Positions 23,401-38,300 of a stretch of 64,000 bases of DNA are shown piece after piece. A program made the translations under genes and the position numbers. The stretch is from Amoebophrya sp. A120 (Eukaryota; Sar; Dinophyceae; Syndiniales; Amoebophryaceae): contig CAJINV010000018.1 in assembly GCA_905178155.1 (NCBI GenBank), positions 1,096,609 through 1,160,608 of the forward strand, given 5' to 3'. Within the stretch, counting starts at the first letter, position 1, and every line of letters begins with the position of its first letter. The notes below the pieces were generated by a model, which worked only from the letters and a program-made list of their open reading frames with translations, did no database searches and was not told the DNA's origin.

Positions 23401-26400
23401 GCTCAAGGTCGGCTCTATTCGCACGAGCGGCTACTTCCCGGTCTCTCCTACCAGCAGCTGCGTGGTGGTCCACCTCTGTCGGTTTATTTCTGTCTGTGCT
23501 GTCCTCTGCTGTTGAGAAAGGTGTTGTAGGAGGCACGACGTCCTGTGGTCTTGCAACCGATGTTGATATTGATGCTTTCAACAACCGATCGGACCGGTGT
23601 ATTTGAGAGCAGGCCAACCCATCTCCATCATCTTGCTGAGCATGATGCGTCCGCAGTGAAGAAAAAACCTGCTCCGGTTGTTCAGGAGCCACGATAGAAG
23701 CGCGGGGGCCCTGCTCCCTGTTCCGGCCCGACCCCACATGAAGATGGTTCCAGGTCATTGCACGCTTGCGGGCCTTTGCGACAGGTGGGAAATGTGCTGG
23801 GGGTATGAATGGGATTTTTGGGTTCTGGCGCGAAGAGGAGGAAGAGGATCCGCCACCCCCTCCGCTCGACGGCGGAAAAAAGAATCGGGGCGGTGCTACA
23901 TTCGACGTGACACGCGGTGTGGCCATGCCTGCGATACCGGGAGCCGAAGACGCAGCAGAAGCAGGAGCTGCGTACGGGTTGATCACTTGCGCAAGCCAAA
24001 CTTGCGAGGGACGTGATGAACTGTGACCGGTTGCTGATGTCTCGCCGCTTGTGCCGTCGTTCTGAATCTTCTCTCTTGATGTGCGGGAGCTGCTCGTCGC
24101 AGGAGCAGAAGCAGCAGCTGCTTGGGCACCTATTTCCGTCTCGACGTTCGTTGGGATCTGCATCTTTGCAGCTCCCCCAGCATCGTCCTTGTAGTTTCCC
24201 TTCTCACAAAACGAAGCTACGCCCGCGTCCGTCTCCGTATGTACGAGGACTTGACCTGATGCAACTCCCGGCGTTCTCATCTCGCCTGCACGTGATAGTA
24301 GACCACCAGTGGAGCTCGTCTCTTCTGGAATCATAGTGCCCGCCCCTGCAGCAGCAGGTCGTTGTCCCTGCACGAATGTGGCTACCTTGGACGTTCCTGT
24401 GTTAGTATTCTGATCAGCTGCAAAAGTAGAAAACTGACTGTGTTGACCCTTGGCCGCCAGTGTGGCTTCAACTTCATGTGCAGTATCCTCCTCCTCGGAA
24501 ACGTCTTTCTTCCTGCGTTTGGTGGCACTAGATGCTGGAAGGCTTGTTTCCGCGAGGCTGTGGTGACCAAGATTTATTTCGCTCTCCTCGGTTAAAATCC
24601 TCTCGCCTTTCCGTTTGGACGATGAGGTACTGGATGGACATAAAGCACTTTTCTCTTTGTCTCTCGGAAAACCACGGAGGGGAAACCCATAAACACCAAG
24701 ATAGACACGCACCGTGATGGGCTCTAGGACAAAAATCCCGCAAGAGATGTATCGCAGCGAAAGCGCCGGTCCGCCACCCCCGCAAAATAGAGAAAGGATA
24801 CCTCCGGGGAACAGGGAGCACTCGACCCCAGCGACGTGGCAAGACAAGCCTAGAAGCCAATCTCAATATTTGAAAAAGAGGGTCCTGCAATGTCCAGAGG
24901 AAAAACCCCCTCCCCTCCCGGGAACGCCCGCCGGCACAGGCGGAGAACACTGATGGCGATGCGCAAACTAGCACAAGACCGTGGACCGGGATTTCGGCAA
25001 GCGGCGAGAGAGTGGGCAATAACACTCGAAAGCCGAACGCAGTAGGCACTCCCCGCGCGAACCTTCCGAACGATCACTGCCCGGCGGCACGGAACAAAAC
25101 CGGTAGTAATCCCGAAGCACAGAGATGCCGAAGACACAAGGAGAGCGGGACAGGGCGAGTAAACATTCCAGCAGGGCGCAATAAGGTCGGGCTCTAAATA
25201 AAGTCACAGGCGGACCATCTGACAGCGATTGACCCAGGCTAGCTATACGAGGGGCGCGGCCAGGTGCCGGGCGAACAGCTGCGCAAGAGCTACGCAAAAA
25301 TGCAGAGGCAGAAAACCACCTCGGAGCAGGAAGAACGCTCCACATCTGTATCGGAAATAAAGCAAAGCGAGTCACGGGGGAATACTCCCTCCAGTCACTC
25401 CTCGAAAATGATCTACCGGGGTGGATGTGTCGTTAAAATCCTCTCGCCTTTCCGTTTGGACGATGAGGTACTGGATGGACATAAAGCACTTTTCTCAACA
25501 TCTGCATTTCCCCCGCAGGCACCGCCCACACGTTGACGACCCTGAAGATTACCTCCAAGTTTCTCGGACACGACTGCGCCGTGGTCTACTTTCATCCCGG
25601 TGGCGTTCGCGACGCCACTAGTACTCATTGTACCGGAATAAAAGTCTTCATTTTCAATAGAAACAGATTGTAAAATCGGGTCTCCTTTGTCCTCGCTGAG
25701 ATCATCAGCATCCTCCTCCTCCCGTAACGGCGACCCGCCGAACCACACCAGCCCCGCGAGCGCATCAGTGTCGATGATTCCATGGGAGGATGAAAAGTCC
25801 TTGAGCGTCGCGACCTTCGGCTCGACGTTGATAGCGTCGGCGCCGCGGCGGGGGTCATTGTCGTTCTTCGATAAGGGAGGAGCAGGCGTACACATAGTAC
25901 TTGAAGCCGCATGATGTTCTTGGGTGGTCTCTTTGCTATTTTGCCGGTGATCTTCGCTCGTCTCATCTGTACAACAACTGGAGGTGGCACCTGTGGCTTT
26001 CTCCTTCTCCTCCTTCTCTTCAAGATCACGATCACAGTCAGCTCCGGCTCCGTTCGCAACAGCAGCAGGAGCTGTCCCGTAATAGCTGTTGATCCGGTCC
26101 GTGATACTTCTACCTCGAAAGGCCGTGCGGTCGGGGCCGCATAGTCGTTCTTTGTTCACGTGGTCCTTCAGAACCGCTGAAGACCGTCTGCCCGTCCGGC
26201 TCTTCCGTGCGACAAAAATCTTTTCTCGTGGCCGTCGCGGGCGTCGGTAACAGTTATGCAACATTTTTTGATCACGAGCATGACGCTGGTCGCGATGAGA
26301 CGAGCGTCGTTCGTCATCTCCAGGCAAAAATCGAAGGGACTCCTCCCCCTGGAGGTCATCTTCTTGGTCTTCTGCATCATTTGGTGCTGACGTGCCATAA

Positions 26401-27533
26401 TTATAGCGGTCAGTAGAAACTACACCGTAATTGTCGTGTGGACGACCGAACTCGTCCTCAGCGTCGTCTTCGTCGTCACTGAAGCTCTGGTTTACACCGT
26501 AGAGATCCAAGTGAGTCAGCAAAATGTTCGCGTCCGGGTCTTCCGCGTCCCAGGGCACAAACCAGTTGGTGGTTGGCGGATTCAGATTCACGGCGGGAGC
26601 GGGGCCTTGATATCCTATGGAAAAACGTCCCCACACCATAGTCAAGATGGGGCATCGGCTAGACAAATCCACAAGCGTTGGCCGATTTGCATGACAAACT
26701 TGGACTCGTAGTGTAGTGCTATTTTAGGTAGTTTAGCAGCATCACAGATCTAGTACATCACCCTGATTGTAGCATGACAAATTCCAAAACGCGACTAGAA
26801 AGCTCTTCTCATGGGGCTCCACATGAGAAACATTTCCACCATGCAGATTTGCATTAGTTACACCTATGGGGTGGGGACGTTTTTAAATACGATACTTGAC
26901 CTGCTGTATTTTGAGGATTTTCACAAGTCGCGCAGGAAGAACCTGCCACCACGACCTCCGCCCGTCCCCAGACGATATCGCCCCCGACCTCGGTTCCGAG
27001 CCACCAAAAGCCATCCTCCCACTCATACAAGCAGAAGCCGTGGTGCCCCTTGGCGTAGTAAAACTTGTTCTCGACGTCGGCGTCACGATTTTCATGATCT
27101 CCGTATAATCTGTTGGTTGGTACATCGCATATGATCCGCTTTTCCTATCCTTTGTAAAAACGTCCCCACCCCAGAGTTGTAATGCAAATGCGCAATGACA
27201 GGAACATTTGTAATGCGCATCCCGCCCATGAGAGGTATTTCAAATCGTGATTTGGCATTTGCAATGCTGTAAACAGGATGAGAAATTGGCTTTCTCATGC
27301 GGCTTGCCTTGCTATGCACCACTATACTACAGACGGAAACTTGTCATGCACAACTCCCAAAGCTTGCCGATTTGTCTAGCAGATTTCCCATCTTGACTCT
27401 GGTGTGGGGACGTTTTTACTCAGGATATCTCCCACACGCCGTTCAGTTCCTCCAACGCGTTCGTGAACCCGCTAAAACGAACTGCGGCGGGCAGTAGCGA
27501 CGCCGAGTTCGTTGGGGACATCTTCAACGCCAT
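14455..27533 (-). CDS. Giant unknown protein with W-rich N-terminal module
   Basis: A single frame can be followed from an ATG at 27531-27533 to a stop at 14455 once eleven elements (27146, 26611, 22970, 22355, 22054, 19829, 19515, 19176, 16547 and 16242 starts, plus the 776-bp insertion at 24656) are removed. The N-terminus contains CLYEWEDGFWWLGTEVGGD, then PPTTNW and PWD. From memory this GWW..G..VGG...PP..W..PWD pattern recurs in dinoflagellate proteins, but I cannot name a function. The middle is Ser/Thr/Glu-rich and probably disordered. A region near 16860-17300 (KVLVQWEVDEDEG, VFVHDIFQYGPGG) looks like a small beta-barrel module. The C-terminal third (14455-16241) is charged and helical, ending LFSLEIWEVFVTECLQKLEG. 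At roughly 3,300 codons it could be a scaffold; that is inference. I saw no internal stop or obvious second start, but two fused models cannot be excluded. Confidence 0.7.
16242..16503. mobile_element. Introner element, family A
   Basis: The TSD GCCAT is perfect (16237-16241, 16504-16508). Excision joins VEVDG to SADAISAG. Only a 38-43 bp exon separates it from the next element. Confidence 0.92.
16547..16853. mobile_element. Introner element, family F
   Basis: The left end is TATGGAAGCGTCAGGATTG and the right end is CGATCCTGACAGTTCCATA. The TSD CTGGA is perfect. Excision gives YSFP-EGSGTS in frame. It is closely similar to the copy at 51121-51427. Confidence 0.92.
19176..19452. mobile_element. 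Introner element, family A
   Basis: The TSD is CTCGC/CTCGT (4/5). Excision joins LFEQYE to DHHVESAVV. Confidence 0.88.
19515..19756. mobile_element. Introner element, family A, diverged left end
   Basis: The left TIR has an insertion between CAAATGT and TGTCTGG. The right end is normal. The TSD GGCGG is perfect. Excision joins VETVEAA-type helix sequence (YETVEAA) to CAHTMSLSH across a 62-bp exon shared with 19176-19452. Confidence 0.85.
19829..20148. mobile_element. Introner element, family C
   Basis: The TSD TTGGC is perfect. Excision gives YQKEVAKETRLQ in frame. Confidence 0.92.
22054..22311. mobile_element. Introner element, family A
   Basis: The TSD GTGTC is perfect. The interior matches the copies at 30980, 36460 and 46102 but in the opposite orientation. 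Excision gives APGTTLPTSKN. Confidence 0.92.
22355..22563. mobile_element. Introner element, family M (single copy here)
   Basis: The left end is TATCGCAAGAAAAGACTGTT and the right end is AACAGTTTTTTCGTGGGATA, extended by CACTGTG/CACAGTG. The TSD TCTGT is perfect. Excision gives RAGTDRRRPASF in frame. Confidence 0.88.
22970..23290. mobile_element. Introner element, family C
   Basis: The TSD GTCTT is perfect. Excision joins FPKKKD to GDDHDEQGKK. Confidence 0.92.
24591..24655. repeat. 65-bp direct repeat, copy 1
   Basis: Identical to 25432-25496. In the gene frame it encodes EKSALCPSS through KGERILT. One copy is exonic and the other arose with the 776-bp insertion between them. Confidence 0.9.
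24656..25431. mobile_element. 776-bp insertion between 65-bp direct repeats
   Basis: Collapsing one repeat copy plus this segment rejoins KGERILT to EESEINLGHH in frame, so the pair looks like an insertion with a very long target duplication, or a duplication-generated intron. The 841-bp excess is not a multiple of three and brings stops, so it must be spliced out or the gene is broken. It has no introner TIR and no TTTGTSATGC motifs. One minus-strand ORF (24968-25375) resembles nothing I know. Confidence 0.6.
25432..25496. repeat. 65-bp direct repeat, copy 2
   Basis: A perfect copy of 24591-24655, bounded by non-matching sequence on both sides. Confidence 0.9.
26611..26894. mobile_element. 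Introner element, family B
   Basis: The TSD CTTGA is perfect (26606-26610, 26895-26899). Excision gives NTAGQGPAPAVN in frame. Confidence 0.92.
27146..27427. mobile_element. Introner element, family B
   Basis: The TSD is TTTCC/TCTCC (4/5). Excision gives NGVWEKRIICDVP, selecting the frame that leads to the W-rich module. Confidence 0.9.
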
Positions 27534-28565
27534 GCTCGTGCGAGATTTCACTACTGTAGGTGCTGTTGCCTTTCACAAGCGCGAGACTTCGTAAAACCAA
27601 ACCATAACCATTGCTTAACTTGCATGAATCAATTGCGTAAATGGAGAACTAAGTAGTCGACAAGGCAGTAATTCGAAAAAACTTCGCGCCCTTTGATACG
27701 CATATCAAGTAAGGGGCCGTATATGTCGTGAAAGATCTTCCTCGTCGCAGACGCAGACCAAGCCTCATATGACCATCAGAGAAAACAATTTCGGGGAAGA
27801 ATCGCGTAGTTCAGCATGTCGATCGATTGTCAACAGGGCCACGGCCGTCGGCGGCATGATGAACGTAATAAACTCAACTTTCACCTTGTGTGGTGCGCAC
27901 GGATCTAACTCCGCTCAACAACCAGTGTGGAAAAGACAACTCGGATCATCTTCCACATCTTCGGAGACCCACCTTGTATACGTGAAAGATCTTAGACACC
28001 GGCGCGGCAACAACAATAGTGTGGCGTATTTTATGCAAACTACAACCGATCGTCAATCTTCAATGAAAACCCCAACACGGAGGGATCTTTGTGCGACAAC
28101 ACTACTGACAACTCCACTGGGAGTGCAACACCCACGACACCGCCGGCGTGAATGGAATACGAAAGACATCTTGACTCAATCACACACTTGCGTGGTACTG
28201 CCCTTCATGGAAAAATCAGTTCCTGATCCAGATCCTTGTCGGCCAAAGAGAAAAAATAACAAATCAAATTTTTCATCGTGGTATGAAAACAAAATTCTGG
28301 TAAAGTTGAAGAAGAGAAGCTCCTTGTCAATCCTTGAAGACATCTGAAAGCTTGTCCGTGTAAGAGTAAGAGTTGTTGTTCAGAAACTATTGTAAAACTC
28401 AGAGACAGAAAGAATAATGTACTAGTACTTTTATTCAAGATTGATGTCAACACACCTCCGGCGGGCAGCTTTAGTTTATGTTGAAGAAATGAGAAGCGTC
28501 CTTGCTCTGTGATACTCCTTGAGGTTCGACGTCAAGCACGGATCAGCCAGGCGAGGCGCTACGAA
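27534..28565. other. Intergenic, no supported gene
   Basis: It holds a plus-strand ORF of 192 codons (27769-28347) with no recognisable domain, opposite to all supported genes. I leave it uncalled. No introner elements. Confidence 0.4.
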
Positions 28566-29078
28566 TTAGGATGAATCCTCCGTGCGGAGCTCTTTGTTTT
28601 TTGCCTTCGTCTCACCATTTGTCGGCTTCTTGTTGCCACCGCATCCGCCTCCGATTCCAGTTTTACCACCGCAGCCAGTGCCTTCTGGCTTCTTGCAACA
28701 TCCTCTGATCCATGCCTTCACATCAATATTATCCGGGTCCTCGGCGCGGAACGTTGCCGCCTTGTCGTATACCTTCCCCTTGGGACAAACTTGATCCGGG
28801 CTGGACCCCTCCTCTTCAGGGGCGCTCCGAGTAGGAATCTCTGTGTGAGAACTGCAAAGGAGACTCACTTTCTTTTTCTTGTACCGCTGCAAGAAACCAG
28901 TGATCTTTTCCGGCTCGTCGTCGTCCTCAACGTCGTCGTCCACTTCTGCCTCGGCACCCACCAGAACAGCTTGCCCGGCACTGTTCTCCTCCTCCTCGAT
29001 CGCGCTGACCAGAGTGCTCTGTGCCGCCGAGAAAACCGCCACGGCGGCCAACAGCTTCGCTGTGGCGGAGTTAGTCAT
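28566..29078 (-). CDS. Small secreted Cys-containing protein
   Basis: Single exon of about 170 codons with no introner element. I start at the ATG at 29076-29078 because it opens a typical signal peptide (MTNSATAKLLAAVAVFSAAQ, cleavage probably after LVSA); an in-frame upstream extension lacks signal character. The mature part has an acidic stretch (EAEVDDDVEDDDEPE), a basic KKKK patch, six Cys (including GCCKK) and a Gly/Lys-rich tail (GIGGGCGGNKKP). I recognise no family. In a parasite such a protein could be an exported effector, which is inference only. Confidence 0.6.
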   Translation of the reverse strand: MTNSATAKLLAAVAVFSAAQSTLVSAIEEEENSAGQAVLVGAEAEVDDDVEDDDEPEKITGFLQRYKKKKVSLLCSSHTEIPTRSAPEEEGSSPDQVCPKGKVYDKAATFRAEDPDNIDVKAWIRGCCKKPEGTGCGGKTGIGGGCGGNKKPTNGETKAKNKELRTEDSS

Positions 29079-30502
29079 GAGACACAGACGGTAGTGGCTT
29101 CTATTACATTTTTCGCGCCGCAACCCGGCCAGGTTTGCATCAATGGCTTTTGTCTCAATGAAAGAAGGCGAAGGAAGTTGCACGCCGTGTCACTGCTTGT
29201 TTTGTTTCCTGCTGTTGTGGTCGTGTGTTTGAGTATAGTCACGTAGTCCCAGAAATCACTTTCTTCTCCGAACTCAAAAAGGGAGTTAAGTACTTCTTGA
29301 TCGTTTTACAACTTCTAGGTAGTTCTTGGGGTGGCAATCAAGTTGAGGGGGCATTTTGGTGCACTGTGATCACAAGTTGTAGATCATGTAGATTTGGACA
29401 AGTATATGCCAGGGGTCGACAACGACAAGTCTTCGAATGGCGCTGCTTTCATCTTCCAGCTGCTTCGCTTTCAATCATTCTACCGAACCGCATGAATGCT
29501 TGGAGCAGTGGATATCTTGGTTGAGTCTTCTGCCGATTACACCCCGTTGCAGCATTGTACGAAGGAATGTGAACCGAGACCACACCTTTGTGTTGTAGCC
29601 GGGCTACTGCGGCCCGGCTGTGTTGCTCGCACCGACAAAGACCTTAGATTGCGTGTACGCATTTGATTACCAGATAAAAGTCTTCAAGCAAAAAACTTCG
29701 ACAATCTCGGTGGGTGCACGAACCGACCTGCGAACTAAGTACAGCTGCAACCGAGCACAACTTTGGACTTCATCACGACAACACAGGCAGGAAACCGAGT
29801 CAAGTCTGTGCGACGCCGAGAATTTTTCGTGATGCAACAAGTGCAATGGGAATACGTACTTTTACTCTCTAATTCACTTAGTACCGACTTATCAGGAAGG
29901 ATCTCGCTTAACGATGACGGGAGCACGCAGCAGAAGACACACCTGTAGTAAAGACGATCAATTTCTGCCCGTTCTTCTTTACGAACCGAACAAAGAAGTT
30001 GATTGGACTCGGGACGGAAAACATTTTTCCGTAGGTGACTGCGTTGCAGGAAAAAAGATTTTCCGCGGTGTGTAGTATAGTGTTTAGGTTATTTCACAAG
30101 TTCTGTGTATGAAGCAAAATTTTTCGTGAACAAGACGGAGCAGAATTGAAATGCTACGACAACGACTATCACATATGATGAAAGTAGGCATATTTGTAGG
30201 TGCATAAAGATGAGCCTCAATACGTGCGCACTGTGGAAGGGCCAGCTACAATTGCCTCCATTTTCTACGTGAGCGCAGAACAAGATGACACCGAAAACTA
30301 TTATAGCAGCATGGTGCATTGTATTTTTGCGAATCACAAAAACTGTACCGGATTTTTGCAACGTGACAGCAAAAACCAAAAGTTCTTTGACAGGAGCTGA
30401 AATTTGTGATATTGGTCTAGCAAGTCTTCATATGGATACACAAATGTAAGATGAGTGTGCGTTTTTCATTTTTTCGGAGAGAGCATCATCAAGAAAAACT
30501 TC
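29079..30502. other. Intergenic, nothing recognised
   Basis: No introner elements, no supported exons and no recognisable RNA gene. It includes the 5' side of the secreted-protein gene and the 3' side of the protease gene. Confidence 0.45.
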
Positions 30503-34821
<4,319 letters not shown>

Positions 34822-35330
34822 CTTGTAAAAGGTGCTTCGAGAAGATCAACAGAGTAAATGGATAGGCTTACTTCCTGATGAATATATAAAGCGAACTGGG
34901 TGATGTGACCTAGTACCCTATCCGATCGTTATCCTGCTGATTATTTCAGAGGTGTAAACAAGCATTCCAGATTCATCGCCAACGAGTATTTTCTTCGGAA
35001 ACTTAAACGAAGCACATGCACCTGGACGTGGACATAGACATGCGCAAGCAGAAACAAAAAAATAAGAGTAACAAAAAGGGGGAAAAGAATGAAAGGTGCA
35101 TAAAAAAGGTCGTGGTTTGCACTTCTTAATTTCAATATGCAAAACATCAACCTCACGTGTGCACTACACCTATCCTCTCAAGCTGAACAAGGGTAGAAAA
35201 AGCACAATTTGCTTGCGCGCTAGAAAATGCTGCCAGAATGAAGTTTTTTTTGGCAACATGGAAAACGCGCTTTTCTCGTGTGATTTTGTCATGTTTCATT
35301 ACAATGAATCCGCTTCATCGTTTTAATACC

Positions 35331-38300
35331 TCAATACAGCAGAGAATCGTTTTTTACGCGATGCTATCAAATGCAAATACGGCTGGGTCTAGGAAAAGAT
35401 CGCAAGATTTGTGATGCATCTCGCGGACCACGCACCTGGTCTGGAATGGACAAAGAAGCATCACAGATTTTATGGGACTTCTTTCCTTGACGCCTCTCCC
35501 GCATGACAAATCGACTTCTTTATTGGCAGCAAGTGGGCATCTTTTGCAAGTCATGCAACACAGATCTTGTCGTCATCGAGAGTTCGCATGACAAGCCCCA
35601 TCCTTCTACACCCAGACATATTTGCACTTCATAAATGCAACAGGTAGGAGTGGAAATCCGCATTTGGTACTTGCTGCCCACCCAGATACCGAGGCAACTG
35701 GCTCACTTCGCATAGCTGTCCTAAGGAAAAACGTCCCCGCCCCATAGTCAAGATGGGGAAGCAGCAGCAGCTACACAAATCCACACGTCTTGCATGACAC
35801 GCTTGGGCTCGTAGTGTAGTTGTCCTCCTGCTTAGCTAGTGCAACCACACGCACATGCCAAATTGACAGATAGCATTAGATGAAGGTCCTCTTCCTCATG
35901 GGCCTGCGCATAAGAGACCCTTTAGGTTTGCAGATTTGGATGACAACGAACTCCGGTGGGGTGGGGAAGTTTTCAAGTACAGTGGATAAGAACTCCGCGT
36001 ACCAATCGGGCACGTTGTGCGTTGTAACGAACTGCACCACCCGTTTCAGCTTCTTCGGTACCATTGCCTGGGCGATCTGCCAGGCATGCCGGAGCAGTGG
36101 CGGCGCGTCAAGGAAAACCTGAAGAGAGGACAAGGGCTTATTTTCATTGAAATAAATAAGCAAAAGGTATACGAACGATATCAAGGGAGAAGACAAGAAC
36201 TGCGCAAACCGTTTCTCACTGGAATTGTTCTGCGGTGCAGCAAAAAATGCATCAGCATGATCAGCAGCTCAACAATAAACTCGGTCGACGTACTTTTATA
36301 CTTAAGTACTTACCACGCTCGCAATGACGCTCGGATGACAGAACGCCACCGCCGAGATCGCGTCTTTGAATTCCCAGGGTCTCGCGCTGGCGACGTTCTG
36401 CAACCGCAGCCCGTTGAAGTCGTACACCAATCGGACCCCTTTGGCCATGCTGGGCACGTTATGAATTGCAAATATGTCTGGGTCTGGAAACTTGTGATGC
36501 TGGGTGGCGTACCATGAGGAGGCAACAAGTGCTGCCTCAGCATGACAAGCTTCTGAGCTTCTAGGTGTTGCCTATTCTGCATGACAAACTGCGTTTCTGC
36601 ATGACAGAAAAATGGGACTCTTGGGTAAGACGCATGACAGATTTTAAAAGTCATGCCGGACAAACATGACAAACATGCATTCTTCCAGACCCAGACATTT
36701 TTGCAGTTGATACACGTCCTGCAGCGCGGCGTCGATGGACAGCCACGTGGATTTGATGCCCACGGGGATTTTGATTTCGTTGGGATTGATAAACTTGTAC
36801 TTGATCCAGATCATCGGCCTGCCCTCGAAGTCGCGCCCGGAGAGCACGCAGAAGCCCCGACTGTAGTTTTTCCGCACATCCTCGTCCGAGACCGCTTTCA
36901 AATTCATTTTCTGAATCATCTTCACGTGCACATCCAACAGCTTTTTCGCTTCGGCCGGGTTCATTTTGGAGGAGTACAGAAACCGCAGCATCGACCGCTG
37001 TGTGAGGAAAAAGGTGCTAGAAGTAGTACAACTACTCGACGATGTTGCTGCGGAGGACGTCGGCGGGTCTTGCTGTTGGTGTTGCAGCTGTGGTGCGATA
37101 TTATTAGAAGCTGGTCCTCCTGCAGCTTGATTTGTCCTGCTCGGGGAGCTAAGCGACTTGCTCGCGTTGTTTCGCGGCGTTAGCACGTTTGGGTCGCCGC
37201 CGTGCGAAAAAGAGTCGTCGACGTCGTCGGTATTGTCCGCTCCTGCGAGGGTCGTTCTATTCATTTCTCCCCTGCGGTTACTACTGTGCGTCTCCTCGGG
37301 TGGGTAGGTTTCGGATTCTTTGCTTTGCGGGCGGGAAGTCGCATTGATGGTGGAGCTGGCGCGATTGTTATTATTTCTCTCGATAATATTGTCGATACGG
37401 TTTTGATGTTCTATTTCTACTCCCGAAACAACTGCTGCTGTCATCGCGGCACTGGACCGTGAGGCCGTTGTTCCAACGGACTGAAAAGTAGAGCTCACCA
37501 CGCCAGCAGAACTGCCACTCTGCTGCTCTCGGCTTCGGGTTCCTCGCGAGGCCTGCCCGGAAATTGTAGACGAGGAAGTTGTAGGAGCCGCATTGTTACT
37601 AGTACTCGTTGCCGCGACCCCGCTGCGCCCAAGCCCGCGCCACAACTCGGAGTCTTGCCACTTTTGGCTCTGCTCGAGCTCTTTCGTCAATTCGGAGTTC
37701 AGTCGATAGTACGCGAACTTGTGGTCCTTCAGATGCTCAAAGAGCCGGTCCCGGTTATCAAGTGCAAAAGTGTCTGGGTCTGGAAAAGTGTAACCTTGTC
37801 ATGCAGATTTTCCATGACCCATGAGGTCTGGAATGCGGGACTTAGCACGACAGACTCTTCGAGATCTCTGCCATGCCTATCCTGCATGAGAAACTCCGTC
37901 CTAACTTGGTCAAAAGTGGACAGCTTTTGGCAATCGTGCAACACAGATTTTTACATGATCCAGCTTTACCATGGCAAGTTGCCACCTTCCAGACCCAGAC
38001 ATTTTTGCATTTGTTACCGGTCCTCTTTGAACAAGATCCGCTGGAACTCCGACAGCGCCGACCGTTCGCGCTATCACCTGCAAATTTGCCTGGGTCTGAA
38101 AAAATGCAAGGTTTGTCGTGCTTTGCTAACATGACTCTCAAGTCTGTCATGCACGTCAGCCAAAAGCCCCACTTTTCTGGTGTCATGCAGACGCTCACTC
38201 TGTCACGCGGGTAGCAAACACTGTCGCACATCCGAAACTTGTCATGCATTGCAGCCAATTGAGGCGTGGTCCCGTCTTTCTCAACCAGCATCACAAGTTT

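Noticed and set aside
24968-25375. ORF within the 776-bp insertion as a transposase or reverse transcriptase
   Set aside because: No catalytic motif is visible and codon use looks random; three overlapping frames are open in this GC-rich stretch.
27769-28347. 192-codon plus-strand ORF
   Set aside because: Opposite strand to all other genes, no domain, no splice or signal support; left uncalled.
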